DNA of 64,000 nucleotides, from assembly GCA_044221315.1 (NCBI GenBank), contig JBGAPK010000020.1, positions 9,003-73,002 on the forward strand, in the 5' to 3' direction. A program made the position numbers and the translations under genes. The stretch comes from JAFEBO01 sp044221315. Its GTDB lineage: Bacteria > Planctomycetota > Phycisphaerae > Phycisphaerales > UBA1924. The notes under the pieces were generated by a model. That model did no database searches and was not told the origin of the DNA. It saw only the letters and a list, made by a program, of their open reading frames with translations. Positions 35,477 through 45,300 of the stretch are shown here, in pieces. Position 1 is the first letter of the stretch, and every line of letters begins with the position of its first letter.

Positions 35477-36531
35477 TTCTTGGCTCCTGGTGTGACACGG
35501 GGCGGAGGCTCGCCGAAGAGAATCCTGGAGGGGTTCTCCTTCGCGTCGCCGGTGAGGTCCTTGACGTTCTTGAGCGCTTCGTTGAGTTCCATCAGCGCAC
35601 TTTCGATCGTGCTTTGCTGGGTCTCGATCAGGCGATCGATGCGACGGATGGCACGCCGGAAGTCCTGAATCGCCGGCGGAAGCTGGTCGCCGGCTTTGTC
35701 GAGGTTGGCCAGCAGGTTCTCGACGCGAGGGTCGTGGAGAATCTGGTTGATCCGGTCTGTTGCCTTCTTTGCGTTTTCGAGCGTGGCGCGGAGATCGTCG
35801 ATCGCCGGGTCGATGGCGGGGTTGTTCAGGATCTGCTGGAGCCGGTCGTTGGACTTGCGCACTTCGGAGAGGAAGGCGACCGCCTCGTCGCTGATCCGCT
35901 TCATGTCGAGATCGGCGATCTTGCCATCGGCGTTCTTGAGGAGCGAATCCGCATCCTTGATCACAGTGTCGAGATCAAGCTTCTCGATCTTCTTGAGGAT
36001 GACCTTTACCGAACTGATTAGCACCTGCATGGTGCTGGGGGCCGAAGGGATGTACAACTCGGGCGGCTTCCATGTCAGCGGCGGCGGCGGAAACTCGGAC
36101 GGGTCGACGTAGACCAATTCAATAAATGCCGGACCCGTAAGGCCGGACGAAGCCGTTCTCGCTCGGAGCCCCTTGGCCACCGCTTTCTGGAGCCAGGGCT
36201 TGAGCACGGCCCCCGACGGGTCATTGAGCGCACTGGCGCGGATGGCAAGGTCGACGAGCACCGTGCTGCCGATGCGGCCTTCTTTCATGATGTCGGGGTC
36301 GTACTTGCGAGCCGCCACCATTACGTTCGCAACTTGCCCAAGTTCGATTCCCTGGTACTTGACCGCGCTGCCCTTGGCGATCCCTTCCACGGACTCGGTC
36401 ATGTACGTCTCGACTGTGAACGTCCGCTCGAAGATCTTGGCCCCTCCGAGAGCGATGACGCCGCCGCAGAGAAGGGTGGTGCCCACGATGACAAAGAGCC
36501 CCAGCTTGAAGTAGTTGGCCTGCGCGCTCAT
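35473..36531 (-). CDS. MlaD-like MCE domain protein
   Basis: The 352-residue membrane-anchored protein has an N-terminal span (about residues 8-30, FKLGLFVIVGTTLLCGG) and then an MCE domain with VKYQGIELGQVANVMVA (about 59-75), the conserved core of MCE/MlaD proteins. It ends in long coiled-coil-like helices (about 200-320, DAISLLKNADGKIADL-type heptads and RAIRRIDRLIETQQSTIESALMELNEAL). Such proteins form a periplasmic hexamer passing lipids. The ATG overlaps the ATPase stop (ATGA at 36528-36531), with GGGAG upstream. Part of the mlaE-F-D-pqiC set. Confidence 0.88.
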   Translation of the reverse strand: MSAQANYFKLGLFVIVGTTLLCGGVIALGGAKIFERTFTVETYMTESVEGIAKGSAVKYQGIELGQVANVMVAARKYDPDIMKEGRIGSTVLVDLAIRASALNDPSGAVLKPWLQKAVAKGLRARTASSGLTGPAFIELVYVDPSEFPPPPLTWKPPELYIPSAPSTMQVLISSVKVILKKIEKLDLDTVIKDADSLLKNADGKIADLDMKRISDEAVAFLSEVRKSNDRLQQILNNPAIDPAIDDLRATLENAKKATDRINQILHDPRVENLLANLDKAGDQLPPAIQDFRRAIRRIDRLIETQQSTIESALMELNEALKNVKDLTGDAKENPSRILFGEPPPRVTPGAKK

Positions 36532-37349
36532 GGGTTTCTCCCTGACTGGGGTGATGACTGAGTTGCCTCGTCCGTGCCGGTACGGCTGAAAAACTGGCGC
36601 ACCCATGGGTTGGTGCTGCGGTCGCGAAGTGAAACCGGGTCGCCGAGCGCCACCATCGTCTTGACGGCGGCGTCGAGTACCAGGACCCGGTTTGCGATGG
36701 AGAAGATGCTCGGCAGTTCGTGCGAGACGATCACAAAAGTCGTCTTGAAGAGGCTCGAGAACGATTTGATCAGCGCATCAAGGTCCGCCGAAGTGATCGG
36801 GTCGAGCCCGGCGGAGGGCTCGTCGAGGAACATGATCTTGGGGTCGAGCGCCATCGCCCGGGCCATGGCGACCCGCTTTTGCATGCCACCCGATATCTCA
36901 GACGGGAGCAGGTGGGCCGCGTGTTCGAGATCGACCATCTTGAGCTTGGCGAGCGCGACCGCACTGATCGCATCTTTGGAGAGATCTGTGAACTCCTCGA
37001 GCGGAAGCCGCACGTTCTGGAGGCAGCTCATCGAGCCGAAGAGCGCGCCGCCCTGATAGGCAACGCCGATCTTTCGAAGAATCTTGGCCTTGGCGCGATC
37101 GTCGGCGATTGCCATGTCGTCGCCGTCGATCAGCATCTGGCCGCTCACCGGCGGATAGAGCCCGATGAGGTGCTTGAGAAGCGTGCTCTTTCCGCAGCCC
37201 GAGCCTCCCCCGACAAAGAACACTTCGCCCGGGTAAACGTCGAAGCTGACGTCCTTCACGATCGTCTTGGGTCCGTAAGCGGCATGGAAGTCACGGACCC
37301 GGATGATCGGGTCACCCTGTCTGGCGTTTTCGAGCGTGAGGTCTTCCAT
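36528..37349 (-). CDS. MlaF-like ABC transporter ATPase
   Basis: The 273-residue ATPase has Walker A GGGSGCGKST (about residues 48-57), the signature ISGGMQKRVAMARAMA (about 152-168), Walker B KIMFLDEPSAGLDP (about 172-185) and switch His in VSHELPS (about 209). This is the MlaF/Ttg2A type that drives the lipid ABC transporter with MlaE. ATG 37349 follows the permease stop (37355) by five bases, without its own strong ribosome binding site, so it is probably translationally coupled. Cytoplasmic side of the inner membrane. Confidence 0.92.
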   Translation of the reverse strand: MEDLTLENARQGDPIIRVRDFHAAYGPKTIVKDVSFDVYPGEVFFVGGGSGCGKSTLLKHLIGLYPPVSGQMLIDGDDMAIADDRAKAKILRKIGVAYQGGALFGSMSCLQNVRLPLEEFTDLSKDAISAVALAKLKMVDLEHAAHLLPSEISGGMQKRVAMARAMALDPKIMFLDEPSAGLDPITSADLDALIKSFSSLFKTTFVIVSHELPSIFSIANRVLVLDAAVKTMVALGDPVSLRDRSTNPWVRQFFSRTGTDEATQSSPQSGRNP

Positions 37350-37354
37350 TTGCG

Positions 37355-38512
37355 TCAAAGATCCAGATTGATGTAGTAGAAGCACGTTCCCATCACGGCG
37401 TCGGCCAGCACGATCAGCACGATGCCGGCCACGACGGCCTTGGTGGTGCTGTCTCCCACAGCCCCCGGGCCGCTCTGCGTCTTGAGCCCGCTCAGGCAGC
37501 CGATCCCGGCGACGAGCAACGCGAACACAAACGACTTGAACACGCCCTCCAGGAAATCGATGTAGTCCACCGCTTTGATGACCTGATCGACGTAGAACGA
37601 GAGCGAATACCCGAGCGAGGCCATCACCACGTACCCGCCGACAACACCCATCAAAGAGGAGAACACGCCGAGCAGCGGAGTGACCGCGAGTGAAGCAAGA
37701 ACCCGGGGTACAACCAGGAACTTGGTGGGGCTGAGGCCAAACGTCCGGAGCGCGTTGATCTCTTCGGTGACCTTCATCGTCCCGATTTCTGCCGCGAACG
37801 CCGAACCGGACCGCCCCGCGAGAATGATGGCCGCCATCAACGGACCCAGCTCGCTGATGATCGCGATCGCCACAACGGTCGGTACCAGCGCTTCGGCGCC
37901 GAACGTGCGCATCGGGCCGGCGGTCTGAAAGGCGATGATGAGCCCCACGAGGAAGCCGAGCAAACAGACGACCGGGACGGCATTCGTTCCGGTCTTTTCC
38001 GCCGCGAGCAGGGCGTCCCCCCATCGGACGCGGTGGGGGTGCGTGATGGCCCAGAGGAGCACGACCGTAAGTTCACCGGTGAATTCGATGATCGAGACAA
38101 TGTCCTCAAGCACAGCGGCGGAAGACTTGCCGATTCGAATCACGAGGTTGTCAGAGCGGGGCGGGGTCGCCAGAGTTGCCGCGGGGTTCTTGAGCAGCGC
38201 AACGTTCAAAATCCTCTGTTGCTCGGTCGCGATGTGCTCGAAGCGGATCTGTCCACCGCGCCCGCGTACTTGGCGATCAATCTCGACGAGCAGGCCGATG
38301 CCCGCGCCGTCGCAATACGTCACGCCGGAAACATCGACCACGAGTTCAGATGGCGCGGAATTCCGCAAAGGATCGACGGCCTGGGCCCAGACCGAGGGCA
38401 GAGTGGTCGCGTCAAGTCGTCCGCTCACGTTGAGCCGTGCGGAGCCACCCTGCCGTTCAAGTCGGGCTTCTGCACCCGGGCGTTCTCGTGAAGATGATTC
38501 CGTAGGTGACAT
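37355..38512 (-). CDS. MlaE-like permease with N-terminal STAS domain
   Basis: The 385-residue protein is a fusion. Residues ~15-110 are a STAS domain (LNVSGRLDATTLPSVW, VVDVSGVTYCDGAGIGLL), the MlaB-like part. Residues ~125-385 are the MlaE permease with five or six spans and family motifs (GFLVGLIIAFQTAGPMRTFGAE, ELGPLMAAIILAGRSGSAFAAEIGTMKVTEEINAL). MlaE with MlaF moves phospholipids between the outer and inner membrane. ATG 38512 has GGAAAG just upstream. It is the first gene of mlaE-F-D-pqiC and lies 59 bp behind a single-domain response regulator. Confidence 0.9.
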   Translation of the reverse strand: MSPTESSSRERPGAEARLERQGGSARLNVSGRLDATTLPSVWAQAVDPLRNSAPSELVVDVSGVTYCDGAGIGLLVEIDRQVRGRGGQIRFEHIATEQQRILNVALLKNPAATLATPPRSDNLVIRIGKSSAAVLEDIVSIIEFTGELTVVLLWAITHPHRVRWGDALLAAEKTGTNAVPVVCLLGFLVGLIIAFQTAGPMRTFGAEALVPTVVAIAIISELGPLMAAIILAGRSGSAFAAEIGTMKVTEEINALRTFGLSPTKFLVVPRVLASLAVTPLLGVFSSLMGVVGGYVVMASLGYSLSFYVDQVIKAVDYIDFLEGVFKSFVFALLVAGIGCLSGLKTQSGPGAVGDSTTKAVVAGIVLIVLADAVMGTCFYYINLDL

Positions 38513-38571
38513 GCTTTCCGTCTGACTGGCTGAGGCGATCGCAGAAGGAGACTCACAGACTGATGGGCCGG

Positions 38572-38967
38572 CTAGGGTGGCGCGTGTTTCTCCTCCATCG
38601 CGGTCCGGATGGCGCTGAGAATCGAGTCTCCGCTGTCGTTCTTGCTGAAGAAGCCAGCGCACCCGGCCCCGATCGCTTCCTCCCGCACTTTGGGATCATC
38701 GTGTGCGGTGATGAAGATGATGGGCGTTTGCGACTTGGCATCGGCGAGGCGCTTCTGCAGTTCAATTCCGGACATGCCGCCCATCCGGACATCGAGCAAG
38801 AGGCAGTCGAAACGAGGCTGATTCCGATCGCCGAGGAAGGCTTCACCGGATGCGTAGACGATCGGCTGAAATCCTGCCGCGCGCAGCAGGCGGCTCAGCG
38901 AGCGGCGGAGAGCCTCGTCGTCGTCCACGACGGCCACGTAGGTATGGGCAGGACCGCTCATCGGCAT
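38572..38967 (-). CDS. single-domain response regulator receiver
   Basis: The 131-residue protein is a CheY-like receiver without an output domain. Acidic pocket residues lie in VAVVDDDEALRR (about residues 8-19), the phosphoacceptor Asp in LLLDVRMGGMSG (about 52) and the conserved Lys in GFFSKNDSGDS (about 107). ATG 38967 is chosen because the upstream in-frame residues are an unstructured extension and GGTGA lies before it; ATG 38961 is possible. It lies 74 bp behind the kinase/regulator pair and may act in a phosphorelay or be a phosphate sink. Confidence 0.88.
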   Translation of the reverse strand: MPMSGPAHTYVAVVDDDEALRRSLSRLLRAAGFQPIVYASGEAFLGDRNQPRFDCLLLDVRMGGMSGIELQKRLADAKSQTPIIFITAHDDPKVREEAIGAGCAGFFSKNDSGDSILSAIRTAMEEKHAPP

Positions 38968-39041
38968 CACGGTCACCGTAGAGCCGGCCCATTGATTCTC
39001 AAGAGTCCCTTTCGGGACGGGTGGCAAGGAAATTGGACCAA

Positions 39042-39689
39042 TCAGGCCCCGGACGAGGTTGAAGCCGGCGGGCCAATTGTCAACCCGGCCTCGTGAACCA
39101 GATGGGCCAGCGCCGCGACCGACTCCACCCGCAGTTTGCACATGAGGCTTGTCCGGTGCCTCTTGACCGACCGTTCGTCAACCCCAAGATCGGAGGCGAT
39201 GTGCTTGTTCAGGCGGCCCGTCAGAACATGGGCGAGCACTTCCCGTTCGCGAGGAGTGAGCGAGTCGAAGGGCGCACGCAGTTCCCGCACGCGGGCCCGC
39301 TGCGAACGAAGAGCGGCATCGTGGGAAATCGCCCGCTGGATGGCGGCGAGCAGGTCCGCCTTGGGCGTGCCTTTGGTCAGGAAGTCTTCCGCCCCCTGCC
39401 GCATGGCGCGAACGCTGATCGGGATGTCTCCATGGCCGCTGAGAAACACGATCGGAATCGGCTCCTCGGCCGTTGCCAGTTGCTGCTGCAGCTCCAGCCC
39501 GTTCAATCCGGGCATTTCAAAATCGATGACCGCGCACCCAGGAGTGTCGCGCGGGTGATTCGCGAGAAACTCTGCCGGAGATGGGTAGGTCCGAACCTGG
39601 AGTCCCGCCGCACGAAGGAAGCGGGACATGGCGCTCAGAAACGAGGCGTCGTCGTCTACGAGATGCACCACCGGCTGGGCGGAGTTCAA
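39042..39689 (-). CDS. FixJ/NarL-type response regulator
   Basis: The 215-residue regulator has an N-terminal receiver (VHLVDDDASFLSAMS; phosphoacceptor Asp in AVIDFEMPGLNG, about residue 56; Lys in FLTKGTP, about 106). A C-terminal LuxR-type HTH (about 143-205, LTPREREVLAHVLTGRLNKHIASDLGVDERSVKRHR) follows. It starts at TTG 39689, whose TTGA overlaps the stop of the histidine kinase gene, so both are translated as a pair. DNA targets are unknown; FixJ-type regulators often answer to redox or nutrients. Confidence 0.92.
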   Translation of the reverse strand: MNSAQPVVHLVDDDASFLSAMSRFLRAAGLQVRTYPSPAEFLANHPRDTPGCAVIDFEMPGLNGLELQQQLATAEEPIPIVFLSGHGDIPISVRAMRQGAEDFLTKGTPKADLLAAIQRAISHDAALRSQRARVRELRAPFDSLTPREREVLAHVLTGRLNKHIASDLGVDERSVKRHRTSLMCKLRVESVAALAHLVHEAGLTIGPPASTSSGA

Positions 39690-41512
39690 GGCGCCATCCC
39701 TTCCTTCGCGACGGCCAGACTCATTCGAACCGTAGCACCGCGGTCGGAATTGTTGACCGCCCAGAGACGGCCGCCATGGGCCTCGATGATCGTGCGCGAG
39801 ATGGACAGACCCATGCCAAGGCCCTTGGACTTGGTTGTAAAGAAGGGCTGGAAGATCCTGGTCAACTGGTCCTCGGGAATCCCCGGTCCATTGTCGCTCA
39901 CCGCAATCTCGACGGTTGAGTCCTCGCCCCGGCGCGATCGCACAACGAGCCGCCGCTCTTTGATCGGCACATCGCTCATCGCGTCCATGCCGTTGATCAT
40001 CAGATTGAGCAGCACCTGTTGTAGTTGCACCCGGTCGCCACGCAGTGGTGGCAGACCCGGCTCCGATTCGATCTGGACATGAACCCGACGGCTTACGGCG
40101 TCGGCATGAGTGAGCGCCTCGACCTCACGCACCAGGTCGTCGGCAGGAAATGTGGAGGATACGAGGGGCCGCCGCTCCACCATTGTCCGGGTACGTTCGA
40201 TCACCGCGCCGGCACGCTGCTCGTCCTTGCAGATGTCGGCGAGAATGGCGCGGATTTCTTCAAGGTCGGGCGATTGATGATCCAGCAGCATTGCTCCGGC
40301 CTCGGCGTTGCGGAGGATGGCGCCGAGCGGCTGGTTCAGTTCGTGCGCGAGCGAGGCCGCCAATTGCCCCATCGTCGAGACCCGGGTCACGTGCGCCAAT
40401 TCCGCCCGATGCCTCTGAGCCTCGGCCTCACTGTGTTTGCGTTCGGTGATGTCCAGGGAAACGCCTCGCATCCGGAGGGCCTTGCCGTTGGAGTCACGCT
40501 CCACTTGTCCACGGGTCGCAACCCAGCGGGTCACGCCGTTCAGGGAAGGCAGGCGGTACTCAGCCCTGAACTCGCCGCCGCCTTCAAGCGAACGCAGCAC
40601 GGCCTGCCGAGTCCGTTCACCGTCATCGGGATGAATCGATCCAAGAAAACTGTCGAAAGTGATCCGCTCGGATGGGCCCACTCCGGCGCGCTCGCGGCCC
40701 TTCTCGGTCACCCAGATTTCGTCGCGAGCAATATCCCACTCCCATAGGCTGAGGTCGGCGGCGATGGCGGCAAGCCGCATGCGCTGCTGGCTATCGAGAA
40801 GCTCAGTTGCGAGTTGGCCGGCCCGCAGCACATCCAGACTCAACTCATAGCCCATCAGCAGCACGAGCAACAGGAAAATCTGACTGGAGAACGTGCTCGG
40901 CAAAATCGCCCTCGCATAAAGCGCGTAACTCAGAATGGCCAGCGAAAACCCTGCTGCCGCCACGCCGCCCAGCACCCAAGCCCGACGTCGTCCACTCCGC
41001 TTGGCTGCGGTGTGGGCGGCGTCGACCGCAAAGATGATGATCAACACCAGGCTCGGCAGCATCAGAATGGTCCAGGGGTGCAAGACCCCCTGCGGGCGCG
41101 AGATCATCTCTCCCAGGAACGGCACCTGCTGCAGGCCGGTGATTTCGCGAAAATAGAAATTGGCCCCGGGCGCGAAATTGAGCGCCAGCATTAGCGCTCG
41201 CAAACCGCAGATCAGCCACAACAGCCACAGGCGCCCTGCCCGCAGGTGCAGGCGGATGAACCAGGCGATCAAGACTCCTTCTATCAAGCCAAGCGAGAGC
41301 GCCCATCGCCACAACCGCCCATACTCAGCCGGGTCATGAACATGCAGCGCGATCATGTCGAGGACGGCATAGCCCGCGGCGGCGACCGCGGTTACCGAAA
41401 ACACCAGATTCGCCCATTCGGTGCGACGGCGGGTCCAAATGACAAAATGCACCGCCCCGAGGGTCAGGCAGATGCCAGCGGTCATCGTCCAGATAAAGGT
41501 GATCCAACTCAT
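39686..41512 (-). CDS. membrane-bound PAS histidine kinase
   Basis: The 608-residue sensor kinase has about seven N-terminal membrane spans (residues 1-235). A PAS/PAC domain (about 240-360, DLSLWEWDIARDEIW, GVSLDITERKH), a HisKA with the phospho-His in AASLAHELNQPLGAI (about 385) and an HATPase (about 475-600, DNGPGIPEDQLTRIFQPFFTTKSKGLGMGLSISR) follow. This is the FixL/DctB-like layout. The seven-span domain resembles a 7TM sensing module. It forms a pair with the regulator at 39042 by overlap. Signal unknown. Confidence 0.92.
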   Translation of the reverse strand: MSWITFIWTMTAGICLTLGAVHFVIWTRRRTEWANLVFSVTAVAAAGYAVLDMIALHVHDPAEYGRLWRWALSLGLIEGVLIAWFIRLHLRAGRLWLLWLICGLRALMLALNFAPGANFYFREITGLQQVPFLGEMISRPQGVLHPWTILMLPSLVLIIIFAVDAAHTAAKRSGRRRAWVLGGVAAAGFSLAILSYALYARAILPSTFSSQIFLLLVLLMGYELSLDVLRAGQLATELLDSQQRMRLAAIAADLSLWEWDIARDEIWVTEKGRERAGVGPSERITFDSFLGSIHPDDGERTRQAVLRSLEGGGEFRAEYRLPSLNGVTRWVATRGQVERDSNGKALRMRGVSLDITERKHSEAEAQRHRAELAHVTRVSTMGQLAASLAHELNQPLGAILRNAEAGAMLLDHQSPDLEEIRAILADICKDEQRAGAVIERTRTMVERRPLVSSTFPADDLVREVEALTHADAVSRRVHVQIESEPGLPPLRGDRVQLQQVLLNLMINGMDAMSDVPIKERRLVVRSRRGEDSTVEIAVSDNGPGIPEDQLTRIFQPFFTTKSKGLGMGLSISRTIIEAHGGRLWAVNNSDRGATVRMSLAVAKEGMAP

Positions 41513-41577
41513 GGAAATCCAAAGCTATTGCATCATCATCCAGTGAATCAGTTTAGTGTGACGGGGAGTGGGGAGGG

Positions 41578-41739
41578 TCACACGGAATCGCGAAACGCCT
41601 CTCGAACCCGACCAACGTACCCCCGATCATCAAACTCCACCCGACACACCAGCGTCCGTCCGCAGGTGGCGTAATGGTGCTTGCTCCGATCGATGGGTTC
41701 GTTTGGCTCGCGATCCTCGTCAAAGGTCAACCGAGTCAT
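41578..41739 (-). CDS. possible 53-aa soluble protein
   Basis: ATG 41739 to TGA 41578 reads 53 residues (starts MTRLTFDED, middle KHHYATCGRTLVCRVEFDDRG, end REAFRDSV). It has the charge balance of a soluble beta-rich protein and lies 65 bp before the histidine kinase ATG on the same strand. No family was recognised and no strong ribosome binding site is seen, so this is a tentative gene. Confidence 0.35.
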   Translation of the reverse strand: MTRLTFDEDREPNEPIDRSKHHYATCGRTLVCRVEFDDRGYVGRVREAFRDSV

Positions 41740-41855
41740 TCGTGCGGCTTCTTGACGGTACTCTTGTCCCGAAGCAGTTTGACTGTTCAGTCAATGTCCC
41801 ACATGGATCGCCATTCCCCAAACAATTGATCGAAGGGCACGCGGTTCGGGAGTCA

Positions 41856-42308
41856 TCACGCTCCGATTCCAAGCAGTTCGCTGCGACACGCGTTGCTGAA
41901 CGACCTGAGCGGATCGAGTTCATCAAACCGATCGGCCGCCACCGCCATCCGCAACTCGTCTGTGGTCAAGTTCGGCTGCCCGTACATCTCGATGATGCGG
42001 CGGCAGCACGCTTCCCCCTCCTGCACCACTCGCTGCCCGGACACGAGTCGGATGCAGCTCAGTACCCCGTACAGCTTGATAATCGGATCTGGGCGTTCCA
42101 TCGAATGCACCACTGCATCAACGACCAGGCAGGAAGCTTCGGTGATGAACTCCTTGAACAGCGCCTCGCGCTCGCGCCGCCTCCAATCCGCATGCGCCCG
42201 AACGGTTTGCGTGCGGTGTCCGATCCACGTCGTGATGATGGACGCCGCGGCGCCGAGCATCGAGCCCAGGCCTGCGGCGGCTGCAGTGATGAGTGTTGTG
42301 TCCAACAA
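41856..42308 (-). CDS. small protein with N-terminal membrane span, unknown function
   Basis: The 150-residue protein has an N-terminal hydrophobic segment (about residues 5-30, LITAAAAGLGSMLGAAASIITTWI). A mostly helical cytoplasmic part with RRREREALFKEFITEASCLVVDAVVHS follows. Start is TTG 42308 with GGAG eight bases upstream. Similar single-span proteins of this size are widespread and uncharacterised. It lies 42 bp behind the RND pump gene on the same strand and may be its last transcript member. Nothing points to a specific role. Confidence 0.65.
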   Translation of the reverse strand: MLDTTLITAAAAGLGSMLGAAASIITTWIGHRTQTVRAHADWRRREREALFKEFITEASCLVVDAVVHSMERPDPIIKLYGVLSCIRLVSGQRVVQEGEACCRRIIEMYGQPNLTTDELRMAVAADRFDELDPLRSFSNACRSELLGIGA

Positions 42309-42350
42309 AGGTGTTTCTCCGCGAATTGGGTTCTGAAGGTGAGCAGGATC

Positions 42351-45300
42351 TCAATCGGCAAGGACCGGTTTGGCGATCGCGCCCGCCATCTGGCCTGATT
42401 CGCTGGAGTGGGCGGGATCCTCGGCTTCCTGCTCCCATCTGACCAGGTGCAGGTCCTCGACGAACACAACGTAGAGCACCGGGACGAGTACAAGTGTGAC
42501 CAGGGTGGCGACCAGCATCCCCGCGATCTGGACGTAGCACATGGGCTCCCACAGGGGCCCGCCCTCCAGTGCCAGCGGGATGAGGCCGCCGACGGTGGCC
42601 AGCACCGTGACCAGCACCGGGCGAAGGCGGGCCAGACCCGCGTCGACCACGGCCCGGCGGAGCGGCTCTCCCTTGTGACGCATCTCGTCGATGAAGTCGA
42701 AGAGAACGATGACGTGGGAGATGATGAGGCCCGCCAGTGAGGCCACACCCAGGAAGGCCATGAAGCCGAAGGACGACCGGAAGATGAGCAGGCCGATAAG
42801 CCCGCCGACGATCCCGAAGGGCACGGCGGCGTACACCAGCAGCGGCTGGGTGGCCGAGTTGAACTGCAGCACCAGCGCCAGGTAGATCGCAAGGAACGAG
42901 ACGACGAGAGCGAGCGTCAAGGACTTGAACCCCTTTTCCTGCTCGAATTTCTCGCCGCCAAACTCCCAGCGGTAGCCGGGAGGAAACGCGACGACGTCGG
43001 CCGACGACGCGCCGGGGCCCGGCGCCGACGGAAGCACGTGCTGGAGTTGATCGACCACTTGGCTGGGCAGCACGCCGGAGACCGTGTCGCAACGAACGGT
43101 GATGCACCGCTCGTGGTCGCGCCGGCGAATCTTCGGAGTCACGATCTGCGGCACGAACTTGGCGAGTTGCTGCAGCGGCATGCGTACGCCGGACGTTGTG
43201 TTCACGGCGGTCAGGCTGAACAGATCATCGAGGCGTGTGCGCTCCTGAGGCCGCAGCCGCAGCATGATGTCGATGAGCTTGTCCCGCTCGCGGATCTGTC
43301 CGACCGAATAGCCGGAGAGACCGGCATCAACCGCCGTGGCGACGTCCTGGTGCGTCAGGCCGCTCATCGCGGTGCGGTCGGCGTCGATGTTCAGGCTCAT
43401 CTGGAAGACCGGGTCGCCCCAGTCGTCGTGGATGTCGATTGTCCCGGGGATTGAGCGCAGGCGCGCTTTGACCTCCGAGGCAACCCGGCGGAGCGTGCTC
43501 GTGTCCGGCCCATAGATCCGAAGCTGCACGGGCACGCCGATCGGAGGGCCGGTTTCGAGCTGCTGGCAGCGCACGCGGGCCCGCGCGATGCGGAGCGGGA
43601 GCTGTTCCTTGAGCCGCGCGGCGATGGTCGCCGTCTCTTCCGTGGACGTGGTGTGCACCAGGATCTGAGCGTAGTTGTCGGCCCGCTGTTCGGGCTCGAT
43701 GGAGAGCCAGAACCGCGGCCCGCCGGCGCCGACGAAGGTCGTGTAGCTGGCGATGTGATCTCCTTCAAGGGCGTCGATATCGCGGATCGTCTGCATCGCG
43801 ATATCGCGAGTCTCACGGATTGGCGAACCCTCGGGGAGATCAAGGTTGACCGTGAACACGTTGTGCAGGTCCTTCGGGAAGAAGGAGGTACCGATGGAAC
43901 CGCACAGCAGCACCCCCGCCGCGAGGATGGTCAAGGCGACGGCGGTGGAACGGAACCGGTGGGCGATGCACCATTCGACCAGGGCCTTGTACAGGCGGGG
44001 AAAGCCTTTCGCCGGCGCGTCGTGGGAGCCCTCGAAGCCCTTCTGCCCTTTCAGCATGTAGAAGCCCAGGAGGGGCGCGAACGTCCACGCGACAATCATC
44101 GATGCGAGCAGCGAGAACGAGACGACGATCGGAAGAGAGTAGATGAAGTCGCCAGTCTTCCCCTTGACCAGCAGCAGCGGCAGGAAGGCCACAACATTGG
44201 TGAGCGTCGCGTAGAAGACCGCGCGAGCGAGCCGCTGGGGTCCGAGCCACGCGGCCCTTGCCCGAGGTTCCCCGTGCGCCAACTCGCGGTTGATGGCGTC
44301 GGACGCCACGACCGGGGCGTCGACCAAGAGGCCCAGGGCGATGATGAGCGCGGCGATCGAAACCTGCTGAAGGTCGATCCCGACGAGTTGGGAAAGACCC
44401 AGGGTCATTGCGACGGTGATCGGGATCGAAATCGCGATCAACAGTGCGCTCCGCCACTCCATGAATACGAGCGCAACAAGGACCACGATCACAACAGCCT
44501 CGATCAGGTTCTTGTTGAATGACTTGATCTTGTGTCGGACCTCTTCCGGTTCGTTGCTCGTCCGTTCCACTCGGAGGTCCGGCGGCAGCCGGAGTTTCAG
44601 GTCTTCAAGGGCGGCGGTGATGTCGCGGTCGTAGTCCGCGATGTGCGTGCCCTTGACCTGCCGGACTGATATCGTGATGGCGCGGTCGGTCTGGAGTTCC
44701 GTAGCGCCCCGCGGGGCGTATTCGGGCTCCGAGGCACTTGCGCTACCCGACCCCTCGCCGGACCCGGTGCCTCGCGGGACCTTGAAGGTCCGGAAGTTCA
44801 GCACGTCGGGCGGGTCCACGTACCCGCGCGTCACTTCGACGAGGTCGCGGAGGTAGAGCGGATAGCCGCCCGGCGAGACGGTCAGGACCGTGCCGCCAAT
44901 CTCCGAGGCGGACGTGTACGCGCCGGTGGGCCGGACCACGACCCGTTGGTCGGGCAGCTCAACGGTTCCGCCGGGCATGTTGATGTTCCTGTCGTGGACG
45001 CGGTCCACGATGGTCTGCGGCGCGACCCCGAACTGGTTCAGGCGCTGCCCCGAGTACGACAGCCACACGCGCTCGTCCTGCACTCCCACCATGTCGATCT
45101 GCGCGATGAACGGCGATTGCTTCAGGCGGTCGCGGATTTGATCGGCGAAACTCCTAAGTTCGCGGTAGGTGTACTTGTCTTGCGCGCTGGCACGGAGCGC
45201 CTCTTCCAGATTTTCCAAGTCGCGGATCCAGAACGGCCGCCAGATGTCGGGTTGGAACTGGTCCGGGCCGCCCGCCTCCCGCTCCCACCGCGCCGTGGTC